Shown here piece after piece: positions 8,394-17,317 of a DNA stretch of 64,000 nt. The stretch comes from Thiocapsa sp. GTDB lineage: Bacteria > Pseudomonadota > Gammaproteobacteria > Chromatiales > Chromatiaceae. Numbering within the stretch: the first letter of the stretch is position 1; each line of letters starts with the position of its first letter. The notes beneath the pieces were generated by a model that was not told where the DNA came from, ran no database searches, and was given only the letters and a program-made list of their open reading frames with translations. The translations under genes and the position numbers were made by a program. The stretch is from positions 1,488,001 to 1,552,000 of the forward strand of contig NZ_CP073760.1 of NCBI RefSeq assembly GCF_018399035.1. Reading direction: 5' to 3'.

Positions 8394-9527
8394 GAAAACT
8401 CGGTGGCAAGCTCTTCGATGGCGCCAAAGCGATAGTCTACACGGGTGCTGCTATCGACGTTACTCTTGAAGTAGCCGTCTCGATCGAATGTTTGTTTGAG
8501 CTCAGTCACACCTTTCTTTAGCTGTTTATGGTCGCAGCGAGAAGGATCCAAGATCACGAAGAGGTAGGTCAAGGTTTCGAATAATGCCATGTTGATTGGG
8601 CGCTTGTTGACATTGGTCATATCGAACCGAAAGGCGTCTTTGCCCAAGACGGCATGACAACGCTCCATAGCCAAGATGAAGGTCTTCTTGATCGCGTTCA
8701 GCACCTCGGGTGGTTGCGCATTGAGGTCGCGCATGAAATGAGCGAGAAGCTCGTCGAGATTGCTTTTGTAGTCGAATGCGATGCGCTTTTCACGTAGCGC
8801 ATGGAAAGCCAGAAAGCGCAATATGATGTATTGATCACGCATCCTTGCACGGTCGATGCCACCACCCGTCGCTTGCTGAAAGGCTTGGCTCTCACTCAAC
8901 GACTGCAACAACTCTGTGGCTGGTCCGGAATAAAGTGCATTGCGCATCTCTTGGTTGTTGAGCTGCGTGCCGCCGCGGTTAACACGGTCGAAGATATCAT
9001 ACTTGACCCGCTCCGGAGTCGGCGGCTCGATCACATAGACCAAGACCTGATAGCGTTCGAGCTTGCTCCGGTAGATGGGCGGAAGCTGACTGAACTTCTT
9101 GCCATCGAAATCAGGCAACATCTTCAGTTTGTTCAGCGTAAAGCGGTCATTCATGTAGTCGATAAGGGTGGTCACCCGCTGTCGTCCATCGACCATCTGC
9201 TTGAGCCCGTTCTCGTTCTCGAAGACGTAGACGACAGGAATGGGGATTCCCATGAGCACGCTTTCGATCAGCTCGCGCTGCTGCGCGATCTTCCACACCC
9301 TGTGGCGTTGAAATGCGGGCGCTAGTTGCAACTCTTTGGTCTCCTCGACCATGCGCTTGAGCTCGAAGGCGCTGTACTGGTCGCGGCTGACCTTGACGAC
9401 CGCATCCGGATAGACACCCTCGGAGGCAAGGGTGAAGCCCTCTTCGCCTTCGAGTGCCGCGTCGGAGTCTTGAGCTCCGTTCTGCTGGGCCGCTTGTTCT
9501 GCTTGCTCTGGCGTCATGCTGTGCATT
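8387..9527 (-). CDS. DUF262 (GmrSD-N/ParB-like) protein
   Basis: Start chosen at ATG 9527 (MHSMTPEQAEQ), giving 379 residues; the frame stays open upstream to 9658. DUF262 features: VSRDQYSAFELKRM, FQRHRVWKIAQQRELIESVL, IPIPVVYVFEN, MVDGRQRVTTL (the DGQR-type nucleotide-hydrolysing motif, here DGRQR), and the later FDRVNRGGTQLNNQEMRNAL. In GmrSD this domain hydrolyses NTP and drives a nuclease. It is first in the operon with the ATPase and the PLD-like gene. The open 44-codon upstream extension looks like the start of a lost sugar-pathway gene and is probably not part of the protein. Confidence 0.85.
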
Positions 9528-9654
9528 GTGCAGGAAGGCACGCCTGCTGTGCCAGAGTCCGGCGAATCGCGCCGCGCAGCGTCAAGAGCCGGTGGTCGCG
9601 TCGGTTGGCCGAAACCGATCGCCGCGGCGCCGCGGTCGATATAGGCGGTCTCGA

Positions 9655-10040
9655 TCACTCTGGACCTTCCCTCTTCCAGAGCACTCGCGCTTGTACTTGC
9701 GGTTCTCTGGCCGCGCGCTTGGCGGCCAGCTCCTGATTGATGATGCTGTGCTGCACCCGTTGGTTAAGCGCGGCCGCTTCCGGGTTTGCCTCCAACCATC
9801 GCACCGCCTGCTCGATGGCGATGGGCTGGCCTTGCCAGAGGGCTTGGTAAAGGCTGGCCATGAGCTGGTAGTCAGCCGCTTCGTCGACGGTGACGCGCCA
9901 GCGTCGCTCTTGCAGGTGCGCTGGCAGGCCGAAGCCGATGATGCGGTAGTCTTCCGGGTGCTCGGAGAAGTAGCGGGCGCCGACGTGCTCACGGTTGTCA
10001 GGGTCATTGGAGGCCGCGGCAACCCGGCGTAGGGAGCGGC
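9655..10040 (-). pseudogene. SpsF-type cytidylyltransferase, C-terminal fragment
   Basis: Reads REHVGARYFSEHPEDYRI, RRWRVTVDEAADYQLMASLY and ending VLWKREGPE. This is the C-terminal substrate and metal region of spore-coat polysaccharide protein F-like cytidylyltransferases (pattern HVT...LTVDxxxD). The N-terminal two thirds, with the nucleotide-binding loop, is missing. At about 10040-10068 it is cut off by the duplicated piece of the ImmA-like unit. In pse/neu-type loci this gene lies next to pseB and pseC, which fits the neighbours to the right. Confidence 0.65.
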
Positions 10041-10067
10041 TGGAGTGAACGCCTTGTCCCTCGAGCA

Positions 10068-10384
10068 AACCAGTAGGCGAGGCGGTAAGCGCTGGCCCGC
10101 ACGGTTGGCCGGACGGTTTGCGCGAGGCGATCTTCAAGCTCGGTGAGACACAGGTCGCCCACGAAGATGCTCAGATCCGCGCCGGCAGCCCGCTCGATTG
10201 GATCCTGCGCCGCATTCTCACGCGGAGCGAAGCGGATCTCGAATGCGCTCATCTGGCGTTCCATCGTCCCGGGACCTCGGCCCGGAACGGATCGTCCTGC
10301 GGCATCGGATAGCCGTGATAGACGCCTTGGCCGGCATTTTCGAGCATCGCCTCCAACGGATCGCCATTGTCGGTGACCGCCCAA
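10068..10384 (-). pseudogene. duplicated junction piece of the ImmA-like two-gene unit
   Basis: About 317 bases that match 5150-5466 almost perfectly (one difference noted). It carries the end of the small partner (VTDNGDPLEAMLENAGQGVY) and the first 64 codons of the ImmA-like gene (MERQMSAFEIRFAPRENAAQ) with their natural overlap. Both genes are cut at the borders: the large one near 10068, the small one near 10385. Neither can work. Confidence 0.85.
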
Positions 10385-10439
10385 GTGTTCTGCGGCCAAA
10401 CATAAGACCCCTGATCAGTCTCTTTCGTCATTTCGCCCA

Positions 10440-10538
10440 TTGGGGCACGTGGCGCAGAGCGCCACGGGGCATGCGTGACACCGCAGAGCGGATGTCACGA
10501 GCACCAGAAGGTGAGGTTGCCGACCTAACGAGCGAGAC
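10440..10538. repeat. partial MITE family A, opposite orientation
   Basis: Shares the GTGGCGCAGAGCGCCAC hairpin and the GTGACACCGCAGAGCGGATGTC segment with the family A core and ends near TAACGAGCGAGAC, a diverged terminal repeat. No target duplication could be seen. Confidence 0.6.
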
Positions 10539-10539
10539 C

Positions 10540-10626
10540 GATAACCGATAACCGATAACCGATAACCGATAACCGATAACCAATAACCAATAACCAATAA
10601 CCAATAACCGATAACCGATAACCAAC
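10540..10626. repeat. heptamer repeat (GATAACC/AATAACC)n
   Basis: Twelve or so tandem copies of a 7-bp unit, the complement of the array at 2820-2875, lying just downstream of the pseF fragment stop at 10648. The unit changes from GATAACC to AATAACC and back within the array. Confidence 0.85.
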
Positions 10627-10647
10627 CCACCATCCCCAACACTCAAC

Positions 10648-10928
10648 TCAGACTCCCTCCGCCTGCATCGCACGGAACATCCACTCCGCCCGCCGCCAGT
10701 CCTCCTCGGTATCGATATCCTGCACGCGGTCATGCGGCAGGACGATGGGCAGCGCAGCGGCGGAGAAGGTCTGGAGATCCTCCAGAAAGGCGTCGGTCCT
10801 GCCCCAGTAGAACTGCCCCGCGTCATGGTAGGCGGGCTCCAGATCCTGCGAGCGGGTCAGCCGGTGCTCGGGTTGAAACATGGCCACGCGACCCTCCGCG
10901 GTCACCTTGAGTGCCCGCTGAATCGGGT
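10648..10928 (-). pseudogene. pseF: second PseF copy, C-terminal fragment
   Basis: Frame open from the edge of a heptamer array at 10928: IQRALKVTAEGRVAMFQPEH, RSQDLEPAYHDAGQFYWG, then DRVQDIDTEEDWRRAEWMF to the stop. This is the C-terminal half of PseF. It differs in sequence from the copy at 2046-2817, so it is a paralogue or a separately acquired copy. The N-terminal catalytic half has been replaced by repeats and a DUF29 gene. Confidence 0.8.
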
Positions 10929-10973
10929 TTGGTTATTGGTTATTGGTTATTGGTTATTGGTTATTGGTTATCG
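10929..10973. repeat. heptamer repeat (GGTTATT)n at a gene junction
   Basis: Six perfect copies between the truncated pseF and the DUF29 gene. The array supplies the DUF29 stop codon (last codons GAT AAC CAA TAA). Confidence 0.85.
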
Positions 10974-11431
10974 GGATAGTAGTCTTCGTCTAGGAGAAGA
11001 TCAGAGACGTAGGGACATTGTTCCGGAAACACGTTGGGTTTTAATCCGGTTTCTCTGACTGCAAGGCGGCGGGCATCGGAATAGACCTCAGCGATCGCGT
11101 CTTGAATCATGGATCGGAGGCTTGGAACCTTTTTCAGCAGGAAAAGGAGCTGCACCCGTTGTTCAATGATGGTGTTGCGCCAACCCTTACCCTCGAACTC
11201 TTTCCACTGATCCGATAGCGCATCTCTTTGGTATTGCCATTTCAAGAGGTGGGCGATCAGGATGATCAATCGGCTTTCCAACTCCCTGCGATTGCTCTTG
11301 CCCATATCTTGAAGCTCTTCGATCAGATGCTCCACATCGATCTCACGCAACCTGCCTTCTTTGAGGAGTCGGACCTGTTGGTCGATCCAGGCATCGATAT
11401 CTTGCTCGTAGATCTGAGTGTGTTGATTCAT
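10961..11431 (-). CDS. DUF29 domain protein
   Basis: 156 residues; typical DUF29 layout: YEQDIDAWIDQQVRLLKEGR, then IDVEHLIEELQDMGKSNRRE, ESRLIILIAHLLKWQYQ, and the tail FPEQCPYVSDLLLDEDYYPD. Small helical family common in cyanobacteria and purple bacteria, function unknown. It lies between pseC and the pseF fragment on the same strand. Paralogues are at 41021-41524 and, truncated, at 51875-52036. The stop lies inside a heptamer array. Confidence 0.85.
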   Translation of the reverse strand: MNQHTQIYEQDIDAWIDQQVRLLKEGRLREIDVEHLIEELQDMGKSNRRELESRLIILIAHLLKWQYQRDALSDQWKEFEGKGWRNTIIEQRVQLLFLLKKVPSLRSMIQDAIAEVYSDARRLAVRETGLKPNVFPEQCPYVSDLLLDEDYYPDNQ

Positions 11432-11543
11432 GGCGAACCCAGGAGAATCATGTATGGCGACAATTCTGATTGGGGCATCGGTTGTGCGTCATGCAGACAC
11501 CCAACAGGTGGTTGATCGTTTCCCGAAAACAAGCCCGTATCCC

Positions 11544-12718
11544 TTAGGACGCAACGCCACCGGCATCGTCAAGGGACTGCCACAGCGCCTCGACGACCTG
11601 ATCCTGTTGGGTTTCTGTCATCGTCGGGTACAAGGGCAGGCTGATAGCCCGGCTATAGTAAGCCTCGGCGTCGGGGAAGTCGCCCTGTCGGAAGCCGAGG
11701 CGTCGGTAGTCGGGCTGGGTGTGCACGGGGATGTAGTGCACATTGACGCCGATGCCGGCTTCGCGCAGGGCGTGGAAGACGGCGAGGCGGTCCGGGCCGG
11801 CGGCGTCGTCGACCTGGATCGGATACAGGTGGAGCGCGGACCGATGGCGTGGGTCGCGGTATGGGGTCACGACCGGCAGATCGGCCAAGAGCTGGTCGTA
11901 GCGTGCGGCCAACGCCTCGCGGCGAGCGACATAGTCCTCGAGCCGCTGCAATTGGCTCGCGCCGAGGGCGGCCTGGATGTCGGTCATGCGGTAATTGAAG
12001 CCGAGCTCGATCTGTTGGTAGTCCCAGGGCCGGCGGGCTCGCCCTGCATGTGGGCCGGATCGCGGGTGATGCCATGGGTGCGTAGGCGGGCCATGCGCTC
12101 GGCCAGTACCGGGTCGTTTGTGGCGGCAAGACCGCCCTCCCCCGTGGTGATGATCTTGACCGGGTGAAAGCTGAAGACGGTGATGTCGCTGTGGCGGCAG
12201 TTGCCGACGGGCTCGCCGTCGCAGCGCGCGCCGATGGCGTGTGAGGCGTCTTCGATGGTCCGAAAGCCATAGCGCTCGGCCAGCGCGGCGATGGCCGGCA
12301 TGTCGCAGGGCTGACCGGCGAAGTGCACGGGGATCAGGATCTTCGGTAGCTTGCCCGCGTGCTCGGCCTGCTCCAGCTTGGCGGCGAGGGCCGCGACGCT
12401 GAGATTGTAGGTGCGCGGGTCGATGTCGACGAAATCCACTTCGGCTCCGCAGTAGCGTGCGCAGTTGGCCGACGCGACGAAGGTGTTGGGACTGGTCCAG
12501 AGCCGGTCGCCGGGTCCGAGATCGAGTGCCAGGCAGGCGATGTGCAGGGCGCTGGTGGCGCTGTTGACGGCGATGCCGTAGGCCGCGCCGCAGTCGTCCG
12601 CTACGGCTTGTTCGAAGCGTGGGATCGCTGGGCCTTGGGTCAGGTAGTCGGAGCGTAGGACGGACTCGACCGCGGCGATGTCGGATTCGGTGATGTCTTG
12701 GCGGCCGTAGGGGATCAT
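11544..12718 (-). pseudogene. pseC: PseC, UDP-4-amino-sugar aminotransferase, frameshifted
   Basis: DegT/DnrJ/EryC1 PLP aminotransferase that makes the 4-amino sugar in pseudaminic acid synthesis. MIPYGRQDITESDIAAVESV starts at ATG 12718. The PLP site is SFHPVKIITTGEGG, with the internal-aldimine Lys in HPVK, and the substrate loop is SPNTFVASANCARYCGA. Near 12030 the frame slips by one base: the first frame runs to 11984, while the C-terminal 150 residues (YQQIELGFNYRMTDIQAALG to DAGGVAS) continue in another frame to 11544. All domains are otherwise present, so a sequencing error is possible. Confidence 0.85.
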
Positions 12719-12755
12719 GGTTATTGGGTTTGCTCAACGATAACGAACGCTGCTA

Positions 12756-12842
12756 AACCGCGCCCGGTGCGGTATGCGTCATTTGTTGGAGTGGATCGGC
12801 CGCGCCAGCTCCGACGACTGTCGGAGCTGGCGCGGTTTAGGA
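12756..12842. repeat. AAACCGCG-bordered palindromic element
   Basis: Begins TAAACCGCGC and ends GGCGCGGTTTA, with an inner hairpin CCAGCTCCGAC...GTCGGAGCTGG. Related elements occur at 31722-31805 and 31830-31912. Confidence 0.65.
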
Positions 12843-12845
12843 GTC

Positions 12846-12954
12846 TAAGGCGATTTCCGGGAATGATCATCCCGGCCGTGCGTGTTGCCAATGCTTACCG
12901 GGCGACTAAAGTCGCCCCTACATGTTGGTCGATGCTTTCCCGGAAATCACCTAA
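12846..12954. mobile_element. MITE family B
   Basis: About 109 bp with ends TAAGGCGATTTCCGGGAA and, inverted, TAGGTGATTTCCGGGAA. The interior hairpin GGGCGACTAAAGTCGCCC is followed by CTACATGTTGGTCGATGC. Further copies at 15487, 16278, 30472, 50828 and 52037 make it the commonest discrete element here. TA at both ends suggests a TA target. Confidence 0.8.
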
Positions 12955-12965
12955 CTAGAACTCAC

Positions 12966-13298
12966 TTAGGGCAGGATGGGACGAAAATAGCCCTTGATGC
13001 AGCCGGTATCTCTTACAACCAGCTGCACATGATTTTTTTCACGAAAGCCAGCATCTGGATACAACTCGTCACCTTCCCAGAATGCACCGCGCACCGTCTG
13101 GTAGGGCTGCAATGACTGGCCTTGTTCTGTCGCGGCATCTTCGCGTATTGCGTGAAGCAGCTCGACGACGGCGCAATCCAGATGGCGCTGGAGTTTGTCG
13201 ATACCACCGACGTTTTGGGGGAGATCGGGAAGCTTCGAAGCCTTCAGGGCCCTGTAGGATTCGCTGAGTTGATCTAACGCGGAGTCGCCGCCATCAGC
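12966..13298 (-). CDS. small hypothetical protein, possibly frameshifted start
   Basis: Open frame LDQLSESYRALKASKLPDLP ... FWEGDELYPDAGFREKNHVQ ... GCIKGYFRPILP, about 105 residues, stop TAA at 12966-12968. The expected ATG at 13296-13298 overlaps the upstream stop as TGATG, but after MAATPR the frame meets TAG; one extra T would restore MAATPRLDQLSE. I do not recognise the family. The tight overlap with the gene at 13294-13491 suggests one two-gene unit, perhaps toxin-antitoxin-like in size. Confidence 0.5.
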   Translation of the reverse strand, partial: ADGGDSALDQLSESYRALKASKLPDLPQNVGGIDKLQRHLDCAVVELLHAIREDAATEQGQSLQPYQTVRGAFWEGDELYPDAGFREKNHVQLVVRDTGCIKGYFRPILP

Positions 13299-13491
13299 CG
13301 CCGAATTCTTTCGTTAGCTTGCCCTTTTTCGTGACAATGCCGGCGCGCTGCATGACGCGCTGAAGCGCTTTGGGATCAGCCTCGAGTTGATCGACCGTGC
13401 GCGCAATGGCATGAATCTCAGCACCAGCCGATTGCGGGCGGAACGGCCGGATGGTTTTGGCCGGACGATTAGTCACTTTGTGTTTTTTCAT
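13294..13491 (-). CDS. small basic hypothetical protein
   Basis: 65 residues from ATG 13491: MKKHKVTNRPAKTIRPFRPQ, then EIHAIARTVDQLEADPKALQ, then VMQRAGIVTKKGKLTKEFGG. It is lysine-rich at both ends with a helical middle and no known domain. A GGGGA run lies 5 bases before the start. Its stop overlaps the start of the next small gene. A piece of it is fused to the DUF4160 fragment at 5747-5929. Confidence 0.55.
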   Translation of the reverse strand: MKKHKVTNRPAKTIRPFRPQSAGAEIHAIARTVDQLEADPKALQRVMQRAGIVTKKGKLTKEFGG

Positions 13492-13616
13492 GGTCCCCAG
13501 CTCCAGATCGTGCCTAGTGATCACTCAGGTCCGCGGATTGCCGTCAGAAGTATCACGCGACTCGGACCCACGGCAAGCCAGGCATACAGGGTTGCTACCT
13601 GGTACAGACATCAGAC

Positions 13617-14635
<1,019 letters not shown>

Positions 14636-14890
14636 TTAGGAAGCATTTTGAGCATCATAGAGTTCCACTCTAACCTGTCCTCGCTCCCACGCTCCGCGTG
14701 GGAGTGTCGTCGGGACGCTCCGCGTCCCTGCCGCCGGGCCGATGCGCTGTGCCGGGGATGTGTCGGTGGTCCGAGCCGGCATGGCCGCCTGGGCTTGGGT
14801 CGCGACGCGGAGCGTCGGGGCTACACTCCCACGCGGAGCGCAGGAGCGAGTACCCGTCGGGATGTCGGGCTGAAGCCCGACAACGGGGGC
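14636..14890. repeat. cluster of CTCCCACGC...GCGTGGGAG hairpins
   Basis: Contains GCTCCCACGCTCCGCGTGGGAG-type hairpins, GACGCTCCGCGTC and GGGCTGAAGCCCGAC palindromes. The same motifs recur near 21170, 26630, 47240, 50710 and 56090. No gene seen here. Confidence 0.7.
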
Positions 14891-14891
14891 T

Positions 14892-15015
14892 ACGGCTCGG
14901 ATTGGGATCTGCCCTCGGCGTCGAGCTGGACGATCTTGGCCTTGACGGCTTCGTAGTCGATGCGTTTGCACTGCAGGAACCGCGCGGTCATGCGGGCCTT
15001 GGCGTCGATACCCTG
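14892..15015 (-). pseudogene. MarR-EPS regulator, C-terminal fragment
   Basis: The antisense reading gives a diverged GIDAKARMTARFLQCKR tail, matching the C-terminus of the EPS-associated MarR regulator that is intact at 20758-21108 and 47671-48000. The winged-helix part is absent. The flank after it (GCTACCGCCCTACCCTGTCG, then TGTTCAGGCGTTGTACAGCG) also matches 21296-21362, so a longer block was copied. Confidence 0.6.
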
Positions 15016-15271
15016 AGGGACCCCGCTCGATGCTCCGAGGCGGGCTTGCGACGGCGGTTCGGGAATGCTACCGCCCTACCCTGTCGTTCTCGGGATATTG
15101 GCGAGGGGGTGTATTGTTCAGGCGTTGTACAGCGGTGCTAGGGTAGCCGGTTGAGGGCGGAGGGGCAAGGGTGCAGCTTGCGGTATTGTTGAAGTGAAGA
15201 TCGGCTAGGTGCATGTTGACGCTCTGATCTTGGCGAGACCGCTTCGGATCACGCCAGCGGGGCTTTCGACT

Positions 15272-15408
15272 TCAAACAACTCCTGCGCGGAGAAGGTCGT
15301 GAATGTGCAGGATTCCGAGCGGTTGCCGGCCTTCCACGACGAACAAGGCGGTAATGGCACGCCGATTCATGGTCTCGAGGGCGACCGCGGCAAGCGTTTC
15401 GGGCGTGG
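15272..15408 (-). pseudogene. KpsF/KdsD-type isomerase, C-terminal CBS fragment
   Basis: Reads ALETMNRRAITALFVVEGRQ and then PLGILHIHDLLRAGVV followed by TGA. This is the end of the second CBS domain of arabinose-5-phosphate isomerases (KpsF/KdsD), which feed Kdo synthesis. Upstream it is cut by a CCCTCTCCCC...GGGGAGAGGGG repeat at 15409-15450. Confidence 0.7.
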
Positions 15409-15450
15409 CCCCTCTCCCCAACCCCTCTCCCGCGAGGGGAGAGGGGCTAG
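15409..15450. repeat. CCCTCTCCC/GGGAGAGGG palindrome
   Basis: Hairpin of CCCTCTCCC, AACCCC, CTCTCCCGCGAGGGGAGAG type. A relative has been inserted in frame into the tviB gene at 21696-23093. Confidence 0.7.
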
Positions 15451-15486
15451 GATGGATCAGTGGTTATTGAACGGTGACTCAGACAT

Positions 15487-15596
15487 CGATGGCGATTTCC
15501 GGGAATGATCATCCCGGCCGTGCGTGTTGCCGATGCTTACCGGGCGACTAAAGTCGCCCCTACATGTTGGTCGATGCTTTCCCGGAAATCACCGAT
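15487..15596. mobile_element. MITE family B
   Basis: Ends GGCGATTTCCGGGAATGATC and TTTCCCGGAAATCACC, core hairpin GGGCGACTAAAGTCGCCC. Almost identical to the copy at 12846-12954. Confidence 0.8.
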
Positions 15597-15620
15597 GGTC
15601 AATCCGTCCTGCTGAATCTG

Positions 15621-15800
15621 TTCGCTGTCGTCGAGTGTCACGATGCTGCCTCGGCTTAAGCGATTTCCGCAAACTTCCATACCCGTAGGTTGTGCTGACG
15701 ATAGGAAGCACAACTTGCGCCGACGGTTGGTTGTGCCTCGCACGGCTCGGCACAACCTACGCCCTGTCGTCGAGTGTCACGATGCTGCCTCGGCTTAAGC
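15621..15800. repeat. 36-bp direct repeat flanking a GTAGGTTGTGC palindrome
   Basis: The segment TGTCGTCGAGTGTCACGATG...CTTAAGC occurs at about 15626-15661 and again at 15765-15800. Between them is an element with inverted ends CGTAGGTTGTGC and GGCACAACCTACG. This looks like an insertion of a short palindromic element together with duplication of its flank. No gene could be supported across 15600-15860. Confidence 0.55.
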
Positions 15801-15867
15801 CGCAACGTTCCAGGTGATTGTGAGGCCGTCGGTCCGCACAGCGGACCCTGCAGTCGATACGCCGTGC

Positions 15868-15991
15868 GGCCTCGCTCGTAAGACCGGCCACCCAAAACAT
15901 CAGTCGCTCGTGACATCCGCTCCGCGGTGTCACGCATGCCCCGTGGCGCTCTGCGCCACGTGCCACGATGGTCGTAGTTACGAGCAAGGCC
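15868..15991. mobile_element. MITE family A, second full copy
   Basis: 124 bp, ends GGCCTCGCTCGTAA and (inward from right) GGCCTTGCTCGTAA; about 95 percent like the pseF copy by eye. The flanks share CGCCGTGC, an 8-9 bp target duplication. Confidence 0.8.
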
Positions 15992-16149
15992 CGCCGTGCG
16001 GACCTTGGGCGGTCGCCACCCAAGGCGGCCGGATTCGGGAGCAAGGCATGGATGACGTCCAACCGATCGGGCACACCGCCGGTGTTGAAGGCGGTCGCCG
16101 GGATGGCGCCCGCGGGGCACACTCAGGAATCGCATGCCGCACCAAATCG

Positions 16150-16255
16150 CCCAAGGTCTTCACTTCGAGTACCTGGTTCGTGAGCTTCCAATCCCTGCTG
16201 GTTAGCCCGGGCCGCAAGTCGCGGTGAAAGATTTTCGTCGATCAGCAGCTTCAAG
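16150..16255 (-). pseudogene. DUF5615-like PIN protein, N-terminal fragment
   Basis: Reads LKLLIDENLSPRLAARANQQ and GLEAHEPGT, the start of DUF5615 PIN-like proteins (LLIDENLSPRLA). The frame breaks soon after; the rest of the PIN fold is missing. The TTG start is unusual. Confidence 0.5.
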
Positions 16256-16277
16256 GCTGGGGCGCGTTGCGTATGAT

Positions 16278-16387
16278 CTTAAGCGATTTCCGGGAATGAG
16301 CATCCCGGCCGTGCGTGTTGCCGATGCTTATCGGGCGACTAAAGTTGCCCCTACATGTTGGTCGATGCTTTCCCGGAAATCACCTTA
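16278..16387. mobile_element. MITE family B
   Basis: TTAAGCGATTTCCGGGAATG ... CCCGGAAATCACCTTA, with core GGGCGACTAAAGTTGCCCC (one change breaks the perfect palindrome). Confidence 0.8.
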
Positions 16388-16490
16388 GGTCCGTGCAGCG
16401 GACCCGAAAGGAACGGTGGAATCCGCTGTACGGGCCGTCGGTCTGTGCCGTGCCGATGTGTTCGGAAAACGCCGGGCTGCCTCCCAGTGC

Positions 16491-16736
16491 TCAGCCGTCC
16501 TGCAATTGCAAACGACGCTCGATGCCTTCGATTCGGGCGACGAGTTGGTCCGTGTGCGCGTGCTGCTCGACGATTTCGCCATACATGTGCGCCAGATCAC
16601 GCCGCATACCCGCAACCGTCAGTTCCAAGTTGCTCATGCGCGATTCGATTCCGGCAAAGCGCTCGGTATGTTTGTCCTGTGTTGCACGAATCGCGCGGAG
16701 GTTCTCAAGTACGAGACTTTCGATGTTGTCGGTCAT
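16491..16736 (-). CDS. small coiled-coil hypothetical protein
   Basis: 81 residues from ATG 16736: MTDNIESLVLENLRAIRATQ, ESRMSNLELTVAGMRRDLAH, then a heptad-rich tail VARIEGIERRLQLQDG. The frame is open 21 codons upstream but the family-like start is MTDNIESL. Mostly helical, probably a coiled-coil oligomer. I recall similar short proteins next to PIN or DUF5615 toxins, and a DUF5615 fragment does lie 240 bases away; an antitoxin role is a guess. Confidence 0.6.
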   Translation of the reverse strand: MTDNIESLVLENLRAIRATQDKHTERFAGIESRMSNLELTVAGMRRDLAHMYGEIVEQHAHTDQLVARIEGIERRLQLQDG

Positions 16737-16863
16737 GGCCCACTCCCGGTCGTGCTCATCGTCTTCATCATCGGTGATGGCAATCTGCCCTGTGGCCAAG
16801 GGTACCGGTGGGATGCTAGAACGATTGCGCAGTTTGCGCCGGCCCCTGTCAGATCGTAGGGTC

Positions 16864-16973
16864 GGCCTTGCTCGTCACTTCGACCATCGTGGCACGTGGC
16901 GCAGAGCGCCGGGGGCATGCGTGACACCGCAGAGCGGATGTCACGAGCGAAGAGCGGGTGGCACGAGCGAATT
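16864..16973. repeat. diverged MITE family A
   Basis: GGCCTTGCTCGTCACTTCG start, then the core GTGGCGCAGAGCGCC and GTGACACCGCAGAGCGGATG; the right end is rearranged. The 17000-17317 stretch beyond it shows only short broken frames. Confidence 0.6.
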
Positions 16974-17317
16974 TTAAACCGCGGCCCCCGCTAAGGGCCG
17001 TGGATTCACCAAACGTCGAACTCACTCGAAAGTAGCATCTCGCTTTGGACGCGGATCCGCGATGATGTCTTCCACCGGCATCCTCATGTCGTTCATCGTG
17101 TCTTTCCAGGCAAGACAAATGAACGCTGATTTGTCTTTCCGAGGGAGAAACTATCCAGAGTATCCGGCTTTGTCCGCGCAACGCATCGGCATCGCCCACG
17201 CTCGACCCATCCGACCGGGGGATGGCGTTGCCTACGGAATATCCGATCGGAGCGCGGCGAGGCCGCCGCTCAGCAAGCCATCGATGGAGATGTCTTCCTC
17301 CAAGGTGTCCCATCGGA

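Noticed and set aside
11544..12737. Single 397-residue frame over pseC
   Set aside because: Only its C-terminal 150 residues are PseC; the first part is the wrong frame before the frameshift.
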